Notes: generated from the letters alone by a model not told the origin. DNA of 64,000 bases from Paludibacteraceae bacterium (GCA_017547145.1 JAFYQJ010000005.1:62001-126000); one strand, 5' to 3'; shown: positions 8,564 through 18,595, counted from the stretch's first letter. A program made the numbers and translations.

Positions 8564-11020
8564 ATGAAATTTAATTGGAAAAAAATTTTAACACACGTTG
8601 GTATTATAACGACATTTTTAGTTATTGCATTTTTCTATTGCACTCCTGTATTTGAAGGCAAAACACTGCTTGGACACGACGGAGAAAGTTGGGCTTATTC
8701 AGCAAAAGAAGCAAGAGATTTTAATGAAACGCACGACACACCAACACTTTGGACAAATAGCATGTTTGGCGGTATGCCAACTTATCAAATTACAATGCCT
8801 AAAAACTATAATTTGCTAGGCTATGCTCAAGATTTACTTCAACAACTCCCCACAAGTGTTTTTTTCATTTTCCTGTATTTGACTTGTTTTTATATTGCTC
8901 TGCTTTGCTTTGGCATAAACAAATGGCTCTCTGTAATAGGTAGTTTTGCATTTACATTTGCTTCCTATAATTTTATAATCATTGCAGCCGGCCATGCTAC
9001 AAAAGTTGTTGCTATTGCTTATATGGCACCATTAATTGGTAGTATATATTTGGCTTTTCGGAGAAATAAATTTTGGGGAGCATTACTCACAGCAGTATTC
9101 TTGTCTTTAGCCATAAAAAGTAACCATGTACAAATTCTCTATTACACCTTATTCATATTATTATTCTTCGGGATCTCTGAATTCATCTATAGTATAAAAG
9201 AAAAAACAATTAAACCATTTTTTCAAACATTTGGACTACTTTGCCTAGCGGCTATCATTGCTATTGGGATGAACGCCACAATGTTACTTACAACATACGA
9301 ATACAGCCAATACACCATGCGTGGGAAAAGTAATGGATTAACAATAACTGAAGCTGGCAAACAACAAGGTTTAGACAAAAACTATATTACACAATGGAGC
9401 TATGGCATTGACGAAACGATGACTCTTCTCATCCCAAACTTCAAAGGAGGAGCAAGCGTAGGTACACTTTCTGATAAATCTGAAACTGCAAAAGAACTAC
9501 AAGAAAGAGGAGTTAAGAATATTTCACAAACAATGCAACAATTCAAACTTCCACTCTATTGGGGTAACCAACCTTTCACAGCCGGACCTGTTTATTTTGG
9601 TGCAATCGTAATATTTCTTTTCGTTGTAGGAACAATACTTTTAAACAATCGTATAAAATGGTGGCTTATTTCAGCTATCATTCTTACCTTATTATTATCA
9701 TGGGGGCGTAATTTTATGCCTTTAACAGAGTTCTTCATCGACTACATTCCTATGTATAACAAATTTAGAACCGTATCGATGACATTAGTAGCCACAGGAT
9801 TTTGTGTAGCACTAATATCTATTTTAGCATTAAAAGAACTATTAAGCAACGAAGTCAATAAAGAACGAAAACAAAAATCGCTCATCATCGCAGCAAGCAT
9901 AACCGGGGGAATTTGTCTTTTATTCACTTTAATTCCTACTATAGCGGGTGATTTTATTTCGCCTTTGGACAAATCTCAATTTCAAGGCGAATATGCATTT
10001 CTACAAGAGACACTCACGTTAGACAGAGCAAATATGCTAAAAAACGATGCTTTTCGCTCTTTTACATTTATAATTCTCGTCTTTGCAGTTTTATATTTTT
10101 ATTCGCTAGGAAAAATAAAAAATAGAGTTCTCTACACATTGTTAGCAGTTTTAATAATGGCTGATATGCTCCCAATTTGTCTTCGCTATTTTAACCACGA
10201 GAACTTTGAATACAAAAACATAAACAACCTTAAAAAACCTTCCGTTGCCGACAAATATATCCTTAAAGACAATGAATATTTCCGCGTTCTTGACGCTACG
10301 GTAGATATATTTAACGATGCATCTCCAGCCTATTTTCACAAAAATATAGGAGGATATCACGCGGCGAAATTACGTCGATACCAAGAAATTGTAGATGTTT
10401 ATCTTGCTAAAGAAATACAAGGAACACTTGCTAATGCAACTACAATAAATGACATCGTAGACAACTTAAAACAGATGAATATTTTAAATATGCTAAATAT
10501 GCGTTATCTAATTTACAACAAAGACGCACAACCAATATTCAACCCACACGCAAATGGTGCAGCTTGGATAGTAGACAATTATAAAGTTGTAGCAAATGCT
10601 GATGAAGAAATGCTTGCTCTAGGTGTTGAGAATTTAAAAACTACCGCCATTATTGATGAGAAATCAGCACAAAAACTTTCAAAAATTACAATAGACTCCA
10701 CAGCTAAAATCAATATTGAGATTTATGAACCGAACAAACTAATTTATAAATCAGAAGCATTAACCGAACAAATTGCTGTATTCTCAGAAATTTTCTACGA
10801 CAAAGGGTGGAATGTGTATATAGATGGAGAAAAAGCAGAATATTTCCGAGCAAACTACTTGCTTCGAGCTATGGTAATTCCTGCTGGAAGCCATGAAATC
10901 ATCTTTAAATTTGAGCCTCAATCATTCAAAATAGGGAATAATATAGCTAAAGCAAGCTCCATTTTATTGATTATTCTACTAGGTATAGGAATTTATACAC
11001 ACAAGAAAAAGAAAGAATAA
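8564..11020 (+). CDS. YfhO-like multi-spanning membrane protein
   Basis: Large inner-membrane protein of 818 residues of the YfhO family, which relates to GT-C glycosyltransferases acting with lipid-linked sugars on teichoic acid or other envelope glycans. It has about a dozen hydrophobic segments and an early loop LLGHDGESWAYSAKEARDF, where GT-C proteins place acidic catalytic residues. A soluble C-terminal domain at residues 590-785 precedes a last membrane segment with a KKKKE tail. The start was set at 8564, four bases after the GT2 stop; an earlier in-frame start would overlap GT2. It probably uses a lipid-sugar made by the preceding enzyme. Confidence 0.82.
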   Translation: MKFNWKKILTHVGIITTFLVIAFFYCTPVFEGKTLLGHDGESWAYSAKEARDFNETHDTPTLWTNSMFGGMPTYQITMPKNYNLLGYAQDLLQQLPTSVFFIFLYLTCFYIALLCFGINKWLSVIGSFAFTFASYNFIIIAAGHATKVVAIAYMAPLIGSIYLAFRRNKFWGALLTAVFLSLAIKSNHVQILYYTLFILLFFGISEFIYSIKEKTIKPFFQTFGLLCLAAIIAIGMNATMLLTTYEYSQYTMRGKSNGLTITEAGKQQGLDKNYITQWSYGIDETMTLLIPNFKGGASVGTLSDKSETAKELQERGVKNISQTMQQFKLPLYWGNQPFTAGPVYFGAIVIFLFVVGTILLNNRIKWWLISAIILTLLLSWGRNFMPLTEFFIDYIPMYNKFRTVSMTLVATGFCVALISILALKELLSNEVNKERKQKSLIIAASITGGICLLFTLIPTIAGDFISPLDKSQFQGEYAFLQETLTLDRANMLKNDAFRSFTFIILVFAVLYFYSLGKIKNRVLYTLLAVLIMADMLPICLRYFNHENFEYKNINNLKKPSVADKYILKDNEYFRVLDATVDIFNDASPAYFHKNIGGYHAAKLRRYQEIVDVYLAKEIQGTLANATTINDIVDNLKQMNILNMLNMRYLIYNKDAQPIFNPHANGAAWIVDNYKVVANADEEMLALGVENLKTTAIIDEKSAQKLSKITIDSTAKINIEIYEPNKLIYKSEALTEQIAVFSEIFYDKGWNVYIDGEKAEYFRANYLLRAMVIPAGSHEIIFKFEPQSFKIGNNIAKASSILLIILLGIGIYTHKKKKE

Positions 11021-11032
11021 AGAATCTAAATT

Positions 11033-11929
11033 TTAGACGTTATTTCGAGGATGTTTAGAAATTATTTCTTTACGAAGTAATTTTACATCTACGTGTGTAT
11101 AGATTTCGGTAGTCATAATACTTTCGTGTCCTAATAATTGTTGTATAGCACGAAGATTTGCTCCATTTTCAAGCAAATGCGTAGCAAACGAATGCCGAAA
11201 TGTATGAGGACTTATATTTTTTTTTATACCAACTTCTGCAGCCAACCGTTTAATAATCGTAAAAATCATAACTCGAGTTAAGTGCCCTCCTCTTCTATTA
11301 AGAAAAAGATAATCCTCTTCGCCTCGTTTTATAGGGAGTAAGGTTCTATTTAACATCCACAACTTAATTTGTTTTTCAGCTTCGTCGGAAATAGGTACAA
11401 GCCGTTGCTTACTTCCTTTTCCTTCAACTTTCATATATTTTTGTTCAAAATAAATATTCGATATCTTCAAACCGACCAACTCAGAAACTCGTAACCCTGA
11501 TCCGTAAAGTGTTTCAATAATTGCCCTATTTCGATGACCTTCAGGTTTCGATAAATCAATAGCACATACAATTTGGTCTATTTCCTCCACAGTTAAAACC
11601 TCAGGCAAGCGAAATCCGATTTCAGGAACTTCAAGCATTTCGGTCGGATCATTTTTTATACACTCATCGTACAACAAAAATCGATAAAAAGATTTTATTC
11701 CAGACACAATACGAGCTTGAGAACGAGCTTGCAAGCCCATCTCACATAATTCTACCATAAAATCTGATAAATGAATCCGCTCAATAGTAAGAAAATCCAA
11801 ATGTGCGTCGTCAAGATAATTTAAAAAATACAAAATATCTCGTTCATACGCTTCTACCGTATTAGGCGACAATGATTTTTCAAGAACTAAATAAGCGTGG
11901 TATTTTTTTAGAACAGATTCTTTGTCCAT
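11033..11929 (-). CDS. xerD: Tyrosine recombinase XerD
   Basis: Housekeeping recombinase that resolves chromosome dimers at dif with XerC and FtsK. The 298-residue protein has an N-terminal SAM-like core-binding domain (residues 1-90). The catalytic residues are all present: R in GSGLRVSEL, K in GKGSKQR, H and R in HTFRHSFATHLL, H in LLGHESI, and Y in EIYTHV. The start ATG overlaps the corA stop as TGATG, indicating coupling; an upstream GTG is less likely. No mobile element is attached, so this is the core Xer enzyme rather than an integrase. XerC versus XerD naming rests on overall resemblance. Confidence 0.9.
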   Translation of the reverse strand: MDKESVLKKYHAYLVLEKSLSPNTVEAYERDILYFLNYLDDAHLDFLTIERIHLSDFMVELCEMGLQARSQARIVSGIKSFYRFLLYDECIKNDPTEMLEVPEIGFRLPEVLTVEEIDQIVCAIDLSKPEGHRNRAIIETLYGSGLRVSELVGLKISNIYFEQKYMKVEGKGSKQRLVPISDEAEKQIKLWMLNRTLLPIKRGEEDYLFLNRRGGHLTRVMIFTIIKRLAAEVGIKKNISPHTFRHSFATHLLENGANLRAIQQLLGHESIMTTEIYTHVDVKLLRKEIISKHPRNNV

Positions 11930-12876
11930 CAAAGCCACCTTTTCTTCTTAAATACTAGTAGAATGGCCGAAGCGAAAGCTATCATCAAAAATATCGCAAA
12001 TAGATAACCATATCGCCAATGTAATTCAGGCATAAAATCAAAATTCATTCCGTACATACTGGCTATAAGTGTTGGCGGAAGAAATATAACAGAAACCACT
12101 GTAAATATTTTTATGATTTTATTTTGTTGAATATTAACCAAACCAAGAAATGTATCTTGCAAGTAATCAAGCCGGTCTACACCAAAACGTGTATATTCAA
12201 AAAGTGAATTTACGTCTTTTATAATTACTGATAAACGTGAACGTAACTCTTCGGGTATCAATTCACATTTTATCATATTAGAAATAATACGCTGCTTGTC
12301 TATTATATTCTGACGCAACACCATAATTTTTTCTTGTAAGTTTTTGATTTCCAAAAGCAAATCTTCATCAGGAGACTCAATAGAAGTTATTCGCTTACTT
12401 AAAGCACTAACCTCATCAGTTACATCTTCTATCATATCTGCATCATATTCAACTCGTGTTTCAAATAATGCTACAAGAACATGATAGCCAGTTGGAAAAT
12501 TGCGTTGGTTAGCGAAAATTTTTCGTAATGTCTCATCAAATGATTTCAATTGAGCATCGCGCACCGAAACCAAAATACTACTTTTCACAATAAAAGAAAC
12601 AGCCTCTACAGAATAATTATCAAGCAAAAAATGAGAATTTGCTACCATACTATCTTCGGTTTGAATATAGCGAGAACTTATCTCAATTTCTTCCATTTCT
12701 TCCTCTTCTTGAATATAAATTTTCAAGAATTGCTCCAATTCACTCTCCACTTCTACCTCAACATCGTTAAGGTCTATCCACAAAATATCTTCCTTTTGAA
12801 CGCTTTTTAATGTTTGTATATCTTTAGAGATTCTTAAACGCCCATTTTCTCTATAAAACAATTTAAATTCCGACAT
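11929..12876 (-). CDS. corA: CorA family magnesium/cobalt transporter
   Basis: Homopentameric inner-membrane channel for Mg2+ (and Co2+). It has 315 residues: an acidic cytoplasmic alpha/beta domain (1-150), the long stalk helix (150-250), and two C-terminal membrane segments. The first segment ends in the selectivity motif YGMNF near residue 275, and the protein ends in the usual basic tail KKKRWL. It lies two bases after ksgA and overlaps xerD, forming a ksgA-corA-xerD operon on the minus strand. Confidence 0.93.
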   Translation of the reverse strand: MSEFKLFYRENGRLRISKDIQTLKSVQKEDILWIDLNDVEVEVESELEQFLKIYIQEEEEMEEIEISSRYIQTEDSMVANSHFLLDNYSVEAVSFIVKSSILVSVRDAQLKSFDETLRKIFANQRNFPTGYHVLVALFETRVEYDADMIEDVTDEVSALSKRITSIESPDEDLLLEIKNLQEKIMVLRQNIIDKQRIISNMIKCELIPEELRSRLSVIIKDVNSLFEYTRFGVDRLDYLQDTFLGLVNIQQNKIIKIFTVVSVIFLPPTLIASMYGMNFDFMPELHWRYGYLFAIFLMIAFASAILLVFKKKRWL

Positions 12877-12878
12877 CG

Positions 12879-13661
12879 TTAGTTGCTTTTTTTCTGTAAA
12901 ACAATCAGATTTGTTAATTCTACGAATTCTGCTACACTCAATTGTTCCGGTCTTTTATCAAAAATTGCATCTTTTAGCAATTCCGTATTGTTATTTACCA
13001 AAGAACGCAACGAATTTCGCATAGTTTTTCGTCGCTGATTGAAGGCTGTTTTTACCACCGTTTTAAACAAAACTTCGTCACAACCAAGAGATTTTGTTTT
13101 GTTACGAGTTAGGCGAAAAACAGCCGATTTGACCTTGGGCGGAGGGTCAAAAACATGTTCGGACACTGTAAACAAATATTCTACATCATAATAAGCCTGC
13201 AATAAGACACTTAATATACCATAAGCTTTACAACCCGGTTTCGAGGCAATTCGTTCAGCAACCTCTTTTTGCACCATACCCGAAAGGCACGGCACTTTGT
13301 CGCGATATTCTAATAATTTGAAAAATATCTGGCTCGATATATTGTAAGGATAATTACCGATAATACAAAACGAAGATTGAAAATAAACCGATAAATCCAT
13401 TTTCAGAAAGTCGGCTTCAATCAATTTAAGCATTGGGAAATACTTTTGCAAATAGACAACCGATTCTTTATCAATCTCTACAGCCGTTAAATCTATATCA
13501 GGATTTTTTAGAAGATATTGGGTAAGAACTCCCATACCCGGGCCAATTTCGAGTACGGGCATTTGGCCGTCAAATACAAGACTGTCGGCTATTCGTTGGG
13601 CAATGTCCAAATCTCGCAGGAAGTGCTGCCCTAAATACTTTTTGGCTCTTACTTCTTTCAT
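12879..13661 (-). CDS. rsmA: 16S rRNA dimethyladenosine transferase (RsmA/KsgA)
   Basis: Dimethylates the two adjacent adenosines in helix 45 of 16S rRNA during small-subunit assembly; its loss gives kasugamycin resistance. The 260-residue protein has the N-terminal [11 protein letters not shown] signature, SAM motif [11 protein letters not shown] near residue 36, and the catalytic NYPYNISS motif near residue 103. The helical C-terminal domain contains [14 protein letters not shown]. It is the first gene of the ksgA-corA-xerD run and is divergent from the GtrA gene. Confidence 0.95.
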   Translation of the reverse strand: MKEVRAKKYLGQHFLRDLDIAQRIADSLVFDGQMPVLEIGPGMGVLTQYLLKNPDIDLTAVEIDKESVVYLQKYFPMLKLIEADFLKMDLSVYFQSSFCIIGNYPYNISSQIFFKLLEYRDKVPCLSGMVQKEVAERIASKPGCKAYGILSVLLQAYYDVEYLFTVSEHVFDPPPKVKSAVFRLTRNKTKSLGCDEVLFKTVVKTAFNQRRKTMRNSLRSLVNNNTELLKDAIFDKRPEQLSVAEFVELTNLIVLQKKSN

Positions 13662-13751
13662 AAAATTGCTTACCTGCCGGATCGTCCATTTTCTTTAGTT
13701 ATTCGTTTAACAAATAGGACAAAATCTAAAAACATTTTTAAATAAAAAGGT

Positions 13752-13759
13752 TAACTTTG
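13752..13759 (+). promoter_or_regulatory. Bacteroidota -7 box upstream of the GtrA gene
   Basis: TAACTTTG fits TAnnTTTG and lies 60 bases before the predicted start of the GtrA gene. A -33 TTTG at the right distance is not seen. Confidence 0.4.
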
Positions 13760-13819
13760 CCCTAAAATCAAGCAAAAGTAAAAAGAATACACCATTCTTC
13801 CAAATTAAAGAAAAAAAAC

Positions 13820-14308
13820 GTGCACAACTTTTTCAAGAAAATACAACAAAGCATTATTAGCCTCATTGATTTTTTTTACCCTCCCTTCAAAAAAATTATT
13901 CCCATCAATATTTTTCGATATGGCGTTTGTGGCGTAAGCAATATGGTGCTTGATTGGGTTCTTTACTTTATTGTTTTCCATTTTGTAGTAAACGAACAAG
14001 TAGTAGATTTTAAAATAATTGCATTTACACCACATATAGGTACTATGTTTATCACATTTCCTATCACTTTTATTACAGGATTCCTTCTATCAAAATATAT
14101 TAGTTTTAGGGGATCGTCCATTGTTAGCAAAGTTCAATTTTTTCGATATGCACTCGTTGTCTTCGGGTGTATTCTTATCAACTACGTATGTTTAAAACTA
14201 TTTGTTGAGGTTTGCGGTTTTTTCCCAACTCCATCAAAAATGCTCACAACATTATTTACTGTTCTTTTTAGTTATTTTTCACAAAAGAACTTTACGTTCA
14301 AATCATGA
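13820..14308 (+). CDS. GtrA family membrane protein
   Basis: Small polytopic protein of 162 residues of the GtrA/DPMS1 family, whose members are thought to help flip or hold polyprenyl-phosphate sugars for cell-surface glycosylation. Four hydrophobic segments fill residues 30-155. Family features include FRYGVCGVSNMVLDW near residue 32 and the terminal YFSQKNFTFKS, close to the usual W/F-x-F end. The start is a GTG after an A-rich stretch; no ATG gives a full first helix. Its stop overlaps the next ATG, so it is coupled to the flippase-like gene. Confidence 0.85.
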   Translation: MHNFFKKIQQSIISLIDFFYPPFKKIIPINIFRYGVCGVSNMVLDWVLYFIVFHFVVNEQVVDFKIIAFTPHIGTMFITFPITFITGFLLSKYISFRGSSIVSKVQFFRYALVVFGCILINYVCLKLFVEVCGFFPTPSKMLTTLFTVLFSYFSQKNFTFKS

Positions 14309-15252
14309 GTATTTCAAAACAAACCTACAATATACTAAAATGGTGCATCCTTGTACTAGCCTATGGATTTCTATTATATAAACTTACGACTTTCAACGAG
14401 TATAAAAGTTTTTTTGCCCAATGGCAATCGGTGAATTTTCAGCAGTTTTCTTGGTTGATATTAGCTATTTTTTTATTACCTCTAAATTGGTTTTTAGAAT
14501 CTATTAAATGGAAAGTAATATTAAGTAACCTAGAAAAAATTTCCACTTTTACTGCATTCAAATCTATTTTATCGGGTATTACTGTTGGATTTTTCACTCC
14601 TAACAGGATAGGAGAATATCCCGGACGTGTAGTTTATATAAGCAACAAAAACAAAGTACCAAGTATTGCACTTGGCTTTGTCGGTTCTTTAGCACAAACT
14701 TTAGTTATTTTAATTTGCGGACTGCCATCTGCCTTTATTTTTTTTACCCACGAAAAGGAGTTTGAATTACTAGTAGGGAAAACACTTTGGGTATTCTTTT
14801 TTTTCGGTATACTTCTTCTCTCTGTCTATTTTTTACTACCAATCGTATCAAAATACTTTTTAAAAATTGCTATCAAACAAAAAAAAATCGAAGAGACATT
14901 ACTAAGTATTAGAAGTTTTTCTCAAAAAAATTTATTCAAAATATTTTTATTTTCATTTCTTCGTTACACGGTTTTTTGTTTGCAATTCTTTCTTGTTTTA
15001 TCTTTTTTTGGAATTGATTTAACCATAACAGAAGCCATTATTAGTATTGCAACTAATTATCTATTCGTAACCTTTACACCTTCTATTGCACTTTCCGAAG
15101 CGGCTATTAGAGGTTCATATTCAATACTTTTCATTGGAGCATTTTCAGAAAATTTAATAGGGATTGCCACCGCTGGCATCACAATTTGGATTATCAACTA
15201 TTGCCTACCAATGATTGTTGGTTCCGTTTTCTTTGCTAAAAGTAAATTATAA
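14305..15252 (+). CDS. Flippase-like / lysylphosphatidylglycerol synthase TM-domain protein
   Basis: Inner-membrane protein of 315 residues in the UPF0104/AglD-MprF transmembrane family (PF03706), generally involved in moving or modifying lipids. About eight hydrophobic segments are present. The family motif GFFTPNRIGEYPGR lies near residue 95, and the conserved TFTPSIALSEAAIRG lies near residue 252. It overlaps the GtrA gene by ATGA, and both probably serve export of an isoprenoid-linked or lipid-linked glycan. The gene converges on the potassium-channel gene, overlapping its end by six bases. Confidence 0.83.
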   Translation: MSISKQTYNILKWCILVLAYGFLLYKLTTFNEYKSFFAQWQSVNFQQFSWLILAIFLLPLNWFLESIKWKVILSNLEKISTFTAFKSILSGITVGFFTPNRIGEYPGRVVYISNKNKVPSIALGFVGSLAQTLVILICGLPSAFIFFTHEKEFELLVGKTLWVFFFFGILLLSVYFLLPIVSKYFLKIAIKQKKIEETLLSIRSFSQKNLFKIFLFSFLRYTVFCLQFFLVLSFFGIDLTITEAIISIATNYLFVTFTPSIALSEAAIRGSYSILFIGAFSENLIGIATAGITIWIINYCLPMIVGSVFFAKSKL

Positions 15253-16116
15253 ATCGTTTAGACTTTCGCCGCAATATTTACAAAACGACGCATCAGCCTC
15301 GTGTCCTGACTTTCCGCAATGGACACATTTTTTTTGTGCTTGTTTTTTATAACCTTTTACCATCTCTGCCGAAACTATACCTGTTGGCACAGCTATAATC
15401 GTATAACCAAGCAACATAACAAAAGCCGACAATGCCCTCCCAATTGTTGTTACTGGAGTTATATCGCCATAACCTACAGTTGTCATCGTTACTATTGCCC
15501 AATATATACTCGTAGGGATATCAGTAAATTGTGTATTTGGGGTAGTTCCTTCTATCATATACATAAGCGTACCTATTGATACAACCAATATTATTACGAA
15601 AAGGAAAAATACGATTATCTTGCGGCTACTTTCATACAACGACTTCAAAAGCAAATGTCCTTCGGATATAAACGTAAAAAGCTTAAACACACGAAAAACT
15701 CGTATCAATCTAAATGTACGGAATATGATAAAATACCTTGCTCCTTGAAACAAAAAGCCCAAATACATAGGTAATGTCGATATTAAATCGACGATTCCAA
15801 AAAAACTAAAAATATATTTCTTAGGTTTGGGCGAACAATAAATACGCACAAGATATTCTATTGTAAAAAATCCAGTAAACACATACTCAAACACCTGAAA
15901 AACAAGTTTAAAGCGATTTGCGACAACCTCTAAACTCTCTACAACCACCACCAATACACTAAGCAATATAAACACCATCAGCAATACATCGAAACGCTTT
16001 CCTGCCTTTGTGTCAGCTTCGAAAATAATCGTATACAACTTCCTTTTCAATTCTTCGTTGTGCAGAAAATTTTCTATTGAAGATTTTATTTTTAAAAAGA
16101 ACTTTGGTGTTTGCAT
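15247..16116 (-). CDS. Voltage-gated-type potassium channel with C-terminal zinc ribbon
   Basis: Predicted six-helix ion channel of 289 residues. S1-S4 occupy residues 40-160, with an arginine-rich S4 (IIFRTFRLIRVFRVFK) near 127-142. The selectivity filter TMTTVGYGDI sits near residue 212, with the pore helix before it. After S6 the protein ends in a zinc-ribbon-like tail with two CxxC pairs (CVHCGKS and CKYCGE). The tail is short and cytoplasmic and may bind zinc. The protein could set membrane potential or osmotic balance. The start is ten bases downstream of argH. Confidence 0.9.
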   Translation of the reverse strand: MQTPKFFLKIKSSIENFLHNEELKRKLYTIIFEADTKAGKRFDVLLMVFILLSVLVVVVESLEVVANRFKLVFQVFEYVFTGFFTIEYLVRIYCSPKPKKYIFSFFGIVDLISTLPMYLGFLFQGARYFIIFRTFRLIRVFRVFKLFTFISEGHLLLKSLYESSRKIIVFFLFVIILVVSIGTLMYMIEGTTPNTQFTDIPTSIYWAIVTMTTVGYGDITPVTTIGRALSAFVMLLGYTIIAVPTGIVSAEMVKGYKKQAQKKCVHCGKSGHEADASFCKYCGESLNDL

Positions 16117-16125
16117 TCGCTTAAT

Positions 16126-17481
16126 CTATTCGCTTTGTGTAGTTGTTAACAACAACTCATTTTCAGCATTTTGTACTTTTTTAAAATTGAATTCAGCCAC
16201 AATACTTTGTGTTAATGCTACGATTTTATCGTTACACAAATTGCCGATACTTCCCTCGTGCGTATGACAAATATTTTTGTTAGGGATGAAATTTCCTGCC
16301 TCTATTGCTTGCCCGACTTGTTTGTAAGCATCACGAAATGGCACTCCTTCCAACACCAACTCGTTCACTTTTTCCACACTAAATATCGGGTCGTAACGAT
16401 TATCACTCATTATTTGAGTATTTATCTTTACTTCACTCATCATTCGAGCAACCATTTTCAAACAATCGTTCAATTCGTCAAACATTGGGATAAAAACCTC
16501 TTTTATGATTTGTAAATCGCGATAATAACCCGATGGCAAATTATTTGTTATCATGGTTATCTGTTGAGGTATGGCTTGCAGTTTATTACATTTTGAGCGA
16601 GTAAGTTCAAACACATCGGGATTCTTTTTGTGCGGCATTATGCTCGATCCTGTTGTGTATTGAGGAGCCAATTTTATAAAACCGAAATTTTGGCTTGTAA
16701 ACATACATGCATCAAAAGCCAACTTTGAAAGCGTTGCCGCAATAGATGCCAATGCCGACGACACCACACGCTCCATTTTTCCACGCCCCATTTGTGCATA
16801 TACTACATTGTAATCCATTGAATCGAAACCTAACAAGTCCGTTGTCATTTGCCGATTGAGCGGGAATGATGAGCCATAACCAGCTGCCGAACCCAACGGA
16901 TTTCTATTTGTAATTTTATAAGCTGCTAACAACACTTGCAAATCATCAGTCAAACTTTCGGCATAAGCACCAAACCACAATCCAAACGACGAAGGCATTG
17001 CTACTTGCAAATGCGTATAACCCGGCAAAAGTACCTCTTTGTAGCGTTCGCTTTGAGCTATAAGTATATCGAAAAGAGCTACAACGTTTTCTACAGTCTC
17101 ACGAATTTTCGTGCGCGTAAACAATTTTAAATCAACCAACACCTGATCGTTGCGGGAGCGACCGCTATGTATTTTTTTTCCAACATCGCCCAAGCGACGC
17201 GTTAACATCAACTCTACTTGCGAGTGCACATCTTCGACACCTTCTTCTATTTGAAACCATCCAGAACGAGTCAACGCATAAATAGAACGCAACTCTTCCA
17301 ACAACAATTTTAATTCGTCAGCCGAAAGCAAGCCAATACTTTCGAGCATAGTTATATGTGCCATAGAGCCTAGCACATCGTATGGAGCAAGAAAAATATC
17401 CATTTCTTGATCGCGACCTACAGTAAAGCGTTCCACCTCTTCGTTTACAGAGATTCCTTTATCCCAAAGTTTTTGAGCCAT
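16126..17481 (-). CDS. argH: Argininosuccinate lyase
   Basis: Last step of arginine synthesis: argininosuccinate to arginine plus fumarate. The 451-residue protein of the fumarase/aspartase superfamily carries HSGRSRNDQV near residue 104, HLQVAMPSSFG near 156, and the signature loop GSSIMPHKKNPDVFE near residue 277. The catalytic serine is in that loop. It is not with argG and argR (28-30 kb) but follows a SRPBCC-domain gene by five bases, so arginine genes are split over at least two places in this window. No ARG-box-like dyad was noticed just upstream. Confidence 0.96.
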   Translation of the reverse strand: MAQKLWDKGISVNEEVERFTVGRDQEMDIFLAPYDVLGSMAHITMLESIGLLSADELKLLLEELRSIYALTRSGWFQIEEGVEDVHSQVELMLTRRLGDVGKKIHSGRSRNDQVLVDLKLFTRTKIRETVENVVALFDILIAQSERYKEVLLPGYTHLQVAMPSSFGLWFGAYAESLTDDLQVLLAAYKITNRNPLGSAAGYGSSFPLNRQMTTDLLGFDSMDYNVVYAQMGRGKMERVVSSALASIAATLSKLAFDACMFTSQNFGFIKLAPQYTTGSSIMPHKKNPDVFELTRSKCNKLQAIPQQITMITNNLPSGYYRDLQIIKEVFIPMFDELNDCLKMVARMMSEVKINTQIMSDNRYDPIFSVEKVNELVLEGVPFRDAYKQVGQAIEAGNFIPNKNICHTHEGSIGNLCNDKIVALTQSIVAEFNFKKVQNAENELLLTTTQSE

Positions 17482-17486
17482 ATTTG

Positions 17487-17897
17487 TTACTTATTTAATG
17501 CTTGTGAAATAGCTTCCGCCATTTTATCTACCATATCTTGCAACTTACTGCCAATCATTGTTTTTATCATCAATGGCAAATCTGCTTTCAGCGTTATTTT
17601 CATTTTTGAGCCAATCTCTTTCTGTACAAGTTGAATCCAAAGATTAAAGGAAACAGGAGAATTTTCTGCTCCAAATTTAATTGTTTTTGGTGGCTCACGG
17701 TCTATTATCTTTAAGCCTACACGACCAACTGGAGCTACCGAAAAACGACATACATCTTCTTCGAACTCCAAATCTTGCAATTTGTCTTGCGGAACCAAAT
17801 CTTTAAATTTTTCCAAATTTCTTAAATCAGAAAGTTGTTTGTATGCCGTTTCGGCATCGCAATTCAGCATTTGTATTTTACTTTCGTAAGTAGTCAT
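17487..17897 (-). CDS. SRPBCC (START-like) superfamily protein
   Basis: Small cytoplasmic protein of 136 residues with the helix-grip pattern of the polyketide-cyclase/START superfamily: MTTYESKIQ first strand, a YKQLSDLRNLEKF helix, beta-rich middle and a long C-terminal helix. Such proteins bind hydrophobic ligands, but the ligand cannot be predicted. It precedes argH by five bases and is probably co-transcribed with it. A TATCTTTG -7 box lies at 17918-17925 on this strand. The link to arginine synthesis is positional only. Confidence 0.75.
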   Translation of the reverse strand: MTTYESKIQMLNCDAETAYKQLSDLRNLEKFKDLVPQDKLQDLEFEEDVCRFSVAPVGRVGLKIIDREPPKTIKFGAENSPVSFNLWIQLVQKEIGSKMKITLKADLPLMIKTMIGSKLQDMVDKMAEAISQALNK

Positions 17898-17933
17898 ATT
17901 TTATGTTTTTTATCAAACAAAGATACAAAGAAT

Positions 17934-18587
17934 TTATTTACGTGCCCGGAGTATTTCACGCTTACCACCAACTGGACCTTGTATACGCTCTACTTTGAAA
18001 CCAACAGCTTGCAATGTACGACGAACAACTCCCTTGGCACAATAGGTAACCAATACACCACCATCGTTCATTTGCTCATAAAGTTTTGCAAATTGTTCTT
18101 CAGACCACATTTCAGGTTGTTTTTCGGGCGAAAAAGCATCAAAATAAACCAAATCAATAGGCTCATTCAATACCATTTTTGTAAAATCCACTTTTTGTTT
18201 CTTAAGCGAAAAGTTGGGGTTAATAAACACTTCTTGCTCCCACTGGGCTGCATGTAAGCATAAAAAATGCTCCCGCTCAAGCGACGTAGAGCCATAGTTC
18301 AATGCCTTATAGATATCAGAGCAAAGTGGGTAAAGTTCGGTGGTGATATAACGTACACTTTTACCTTGGCGTAATGCATACTCAAATGTTAGCAAAGCAT
18401 TTAAACCTGTGCCAAAACCAACCTCAAATACCGTAACATACGGTTTCGATATTTCACAAAAGCCACTCTTAACGAATACATGCTCCGACTCTACTACTGC
18501 TCCATGTACCGAATGATAGCATTCGCCTACCTCACTATTATAAATCGTATGCGAGCCATCGTCTGTGATACGTAAATCCTGCAACAT
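17934..18587 (-). CDS. mnmD: tRNA 5-methylaminomethyl-2-thiouridine methyltransferase (MnmD)
   Basis: SAM-dependent methyltransferase that completes the mnm5s2U modification at the wobble position of certain tRNAs. The 217-residue protein has the DUF752 fold. Visible motifs are VGFGTGLNALLT near residue 58, YFDAFSPEKQPEMW near 148, and the C-terminal GPVGGKREILRARK. It corresponds to the N-terminal half of enterobacterial MnmC without the FAD domain, as in other Bacteroidota. It lies directly behind the terminator of the SusCD operon. Confidence 0.9.
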   Translation of the reverse strand: MLQDLRITDDGSHTIYNSEVGECYHSVHGAVVESEHVFVKSGFCEISKPYVTVFEVGFGTGLNALLTFEYALRQGKSVRYITTELYPLCSDIYKALNYGSTSLEREHFLCLHAAQWEQEVFINPNFSLKKQKVDFTKMVLNEPIDLVYFDAFSPEKQPEMWSEEQFAKLYEQMNDGGVLVTYCAKGVVRRTLQAVGFKVERIQGPVGGKREILRARK

Positions 18588-18595
18588 TTTTTTTA

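Noticed and set aside
11033-11929. Tyrosine recombinase as integrase of a mobile element
   Set aside because: Sequence and operon context (ksgA-corA-xerD) fit the housekeeping XerD; no attachment-site repeats or element genes are adjacent.
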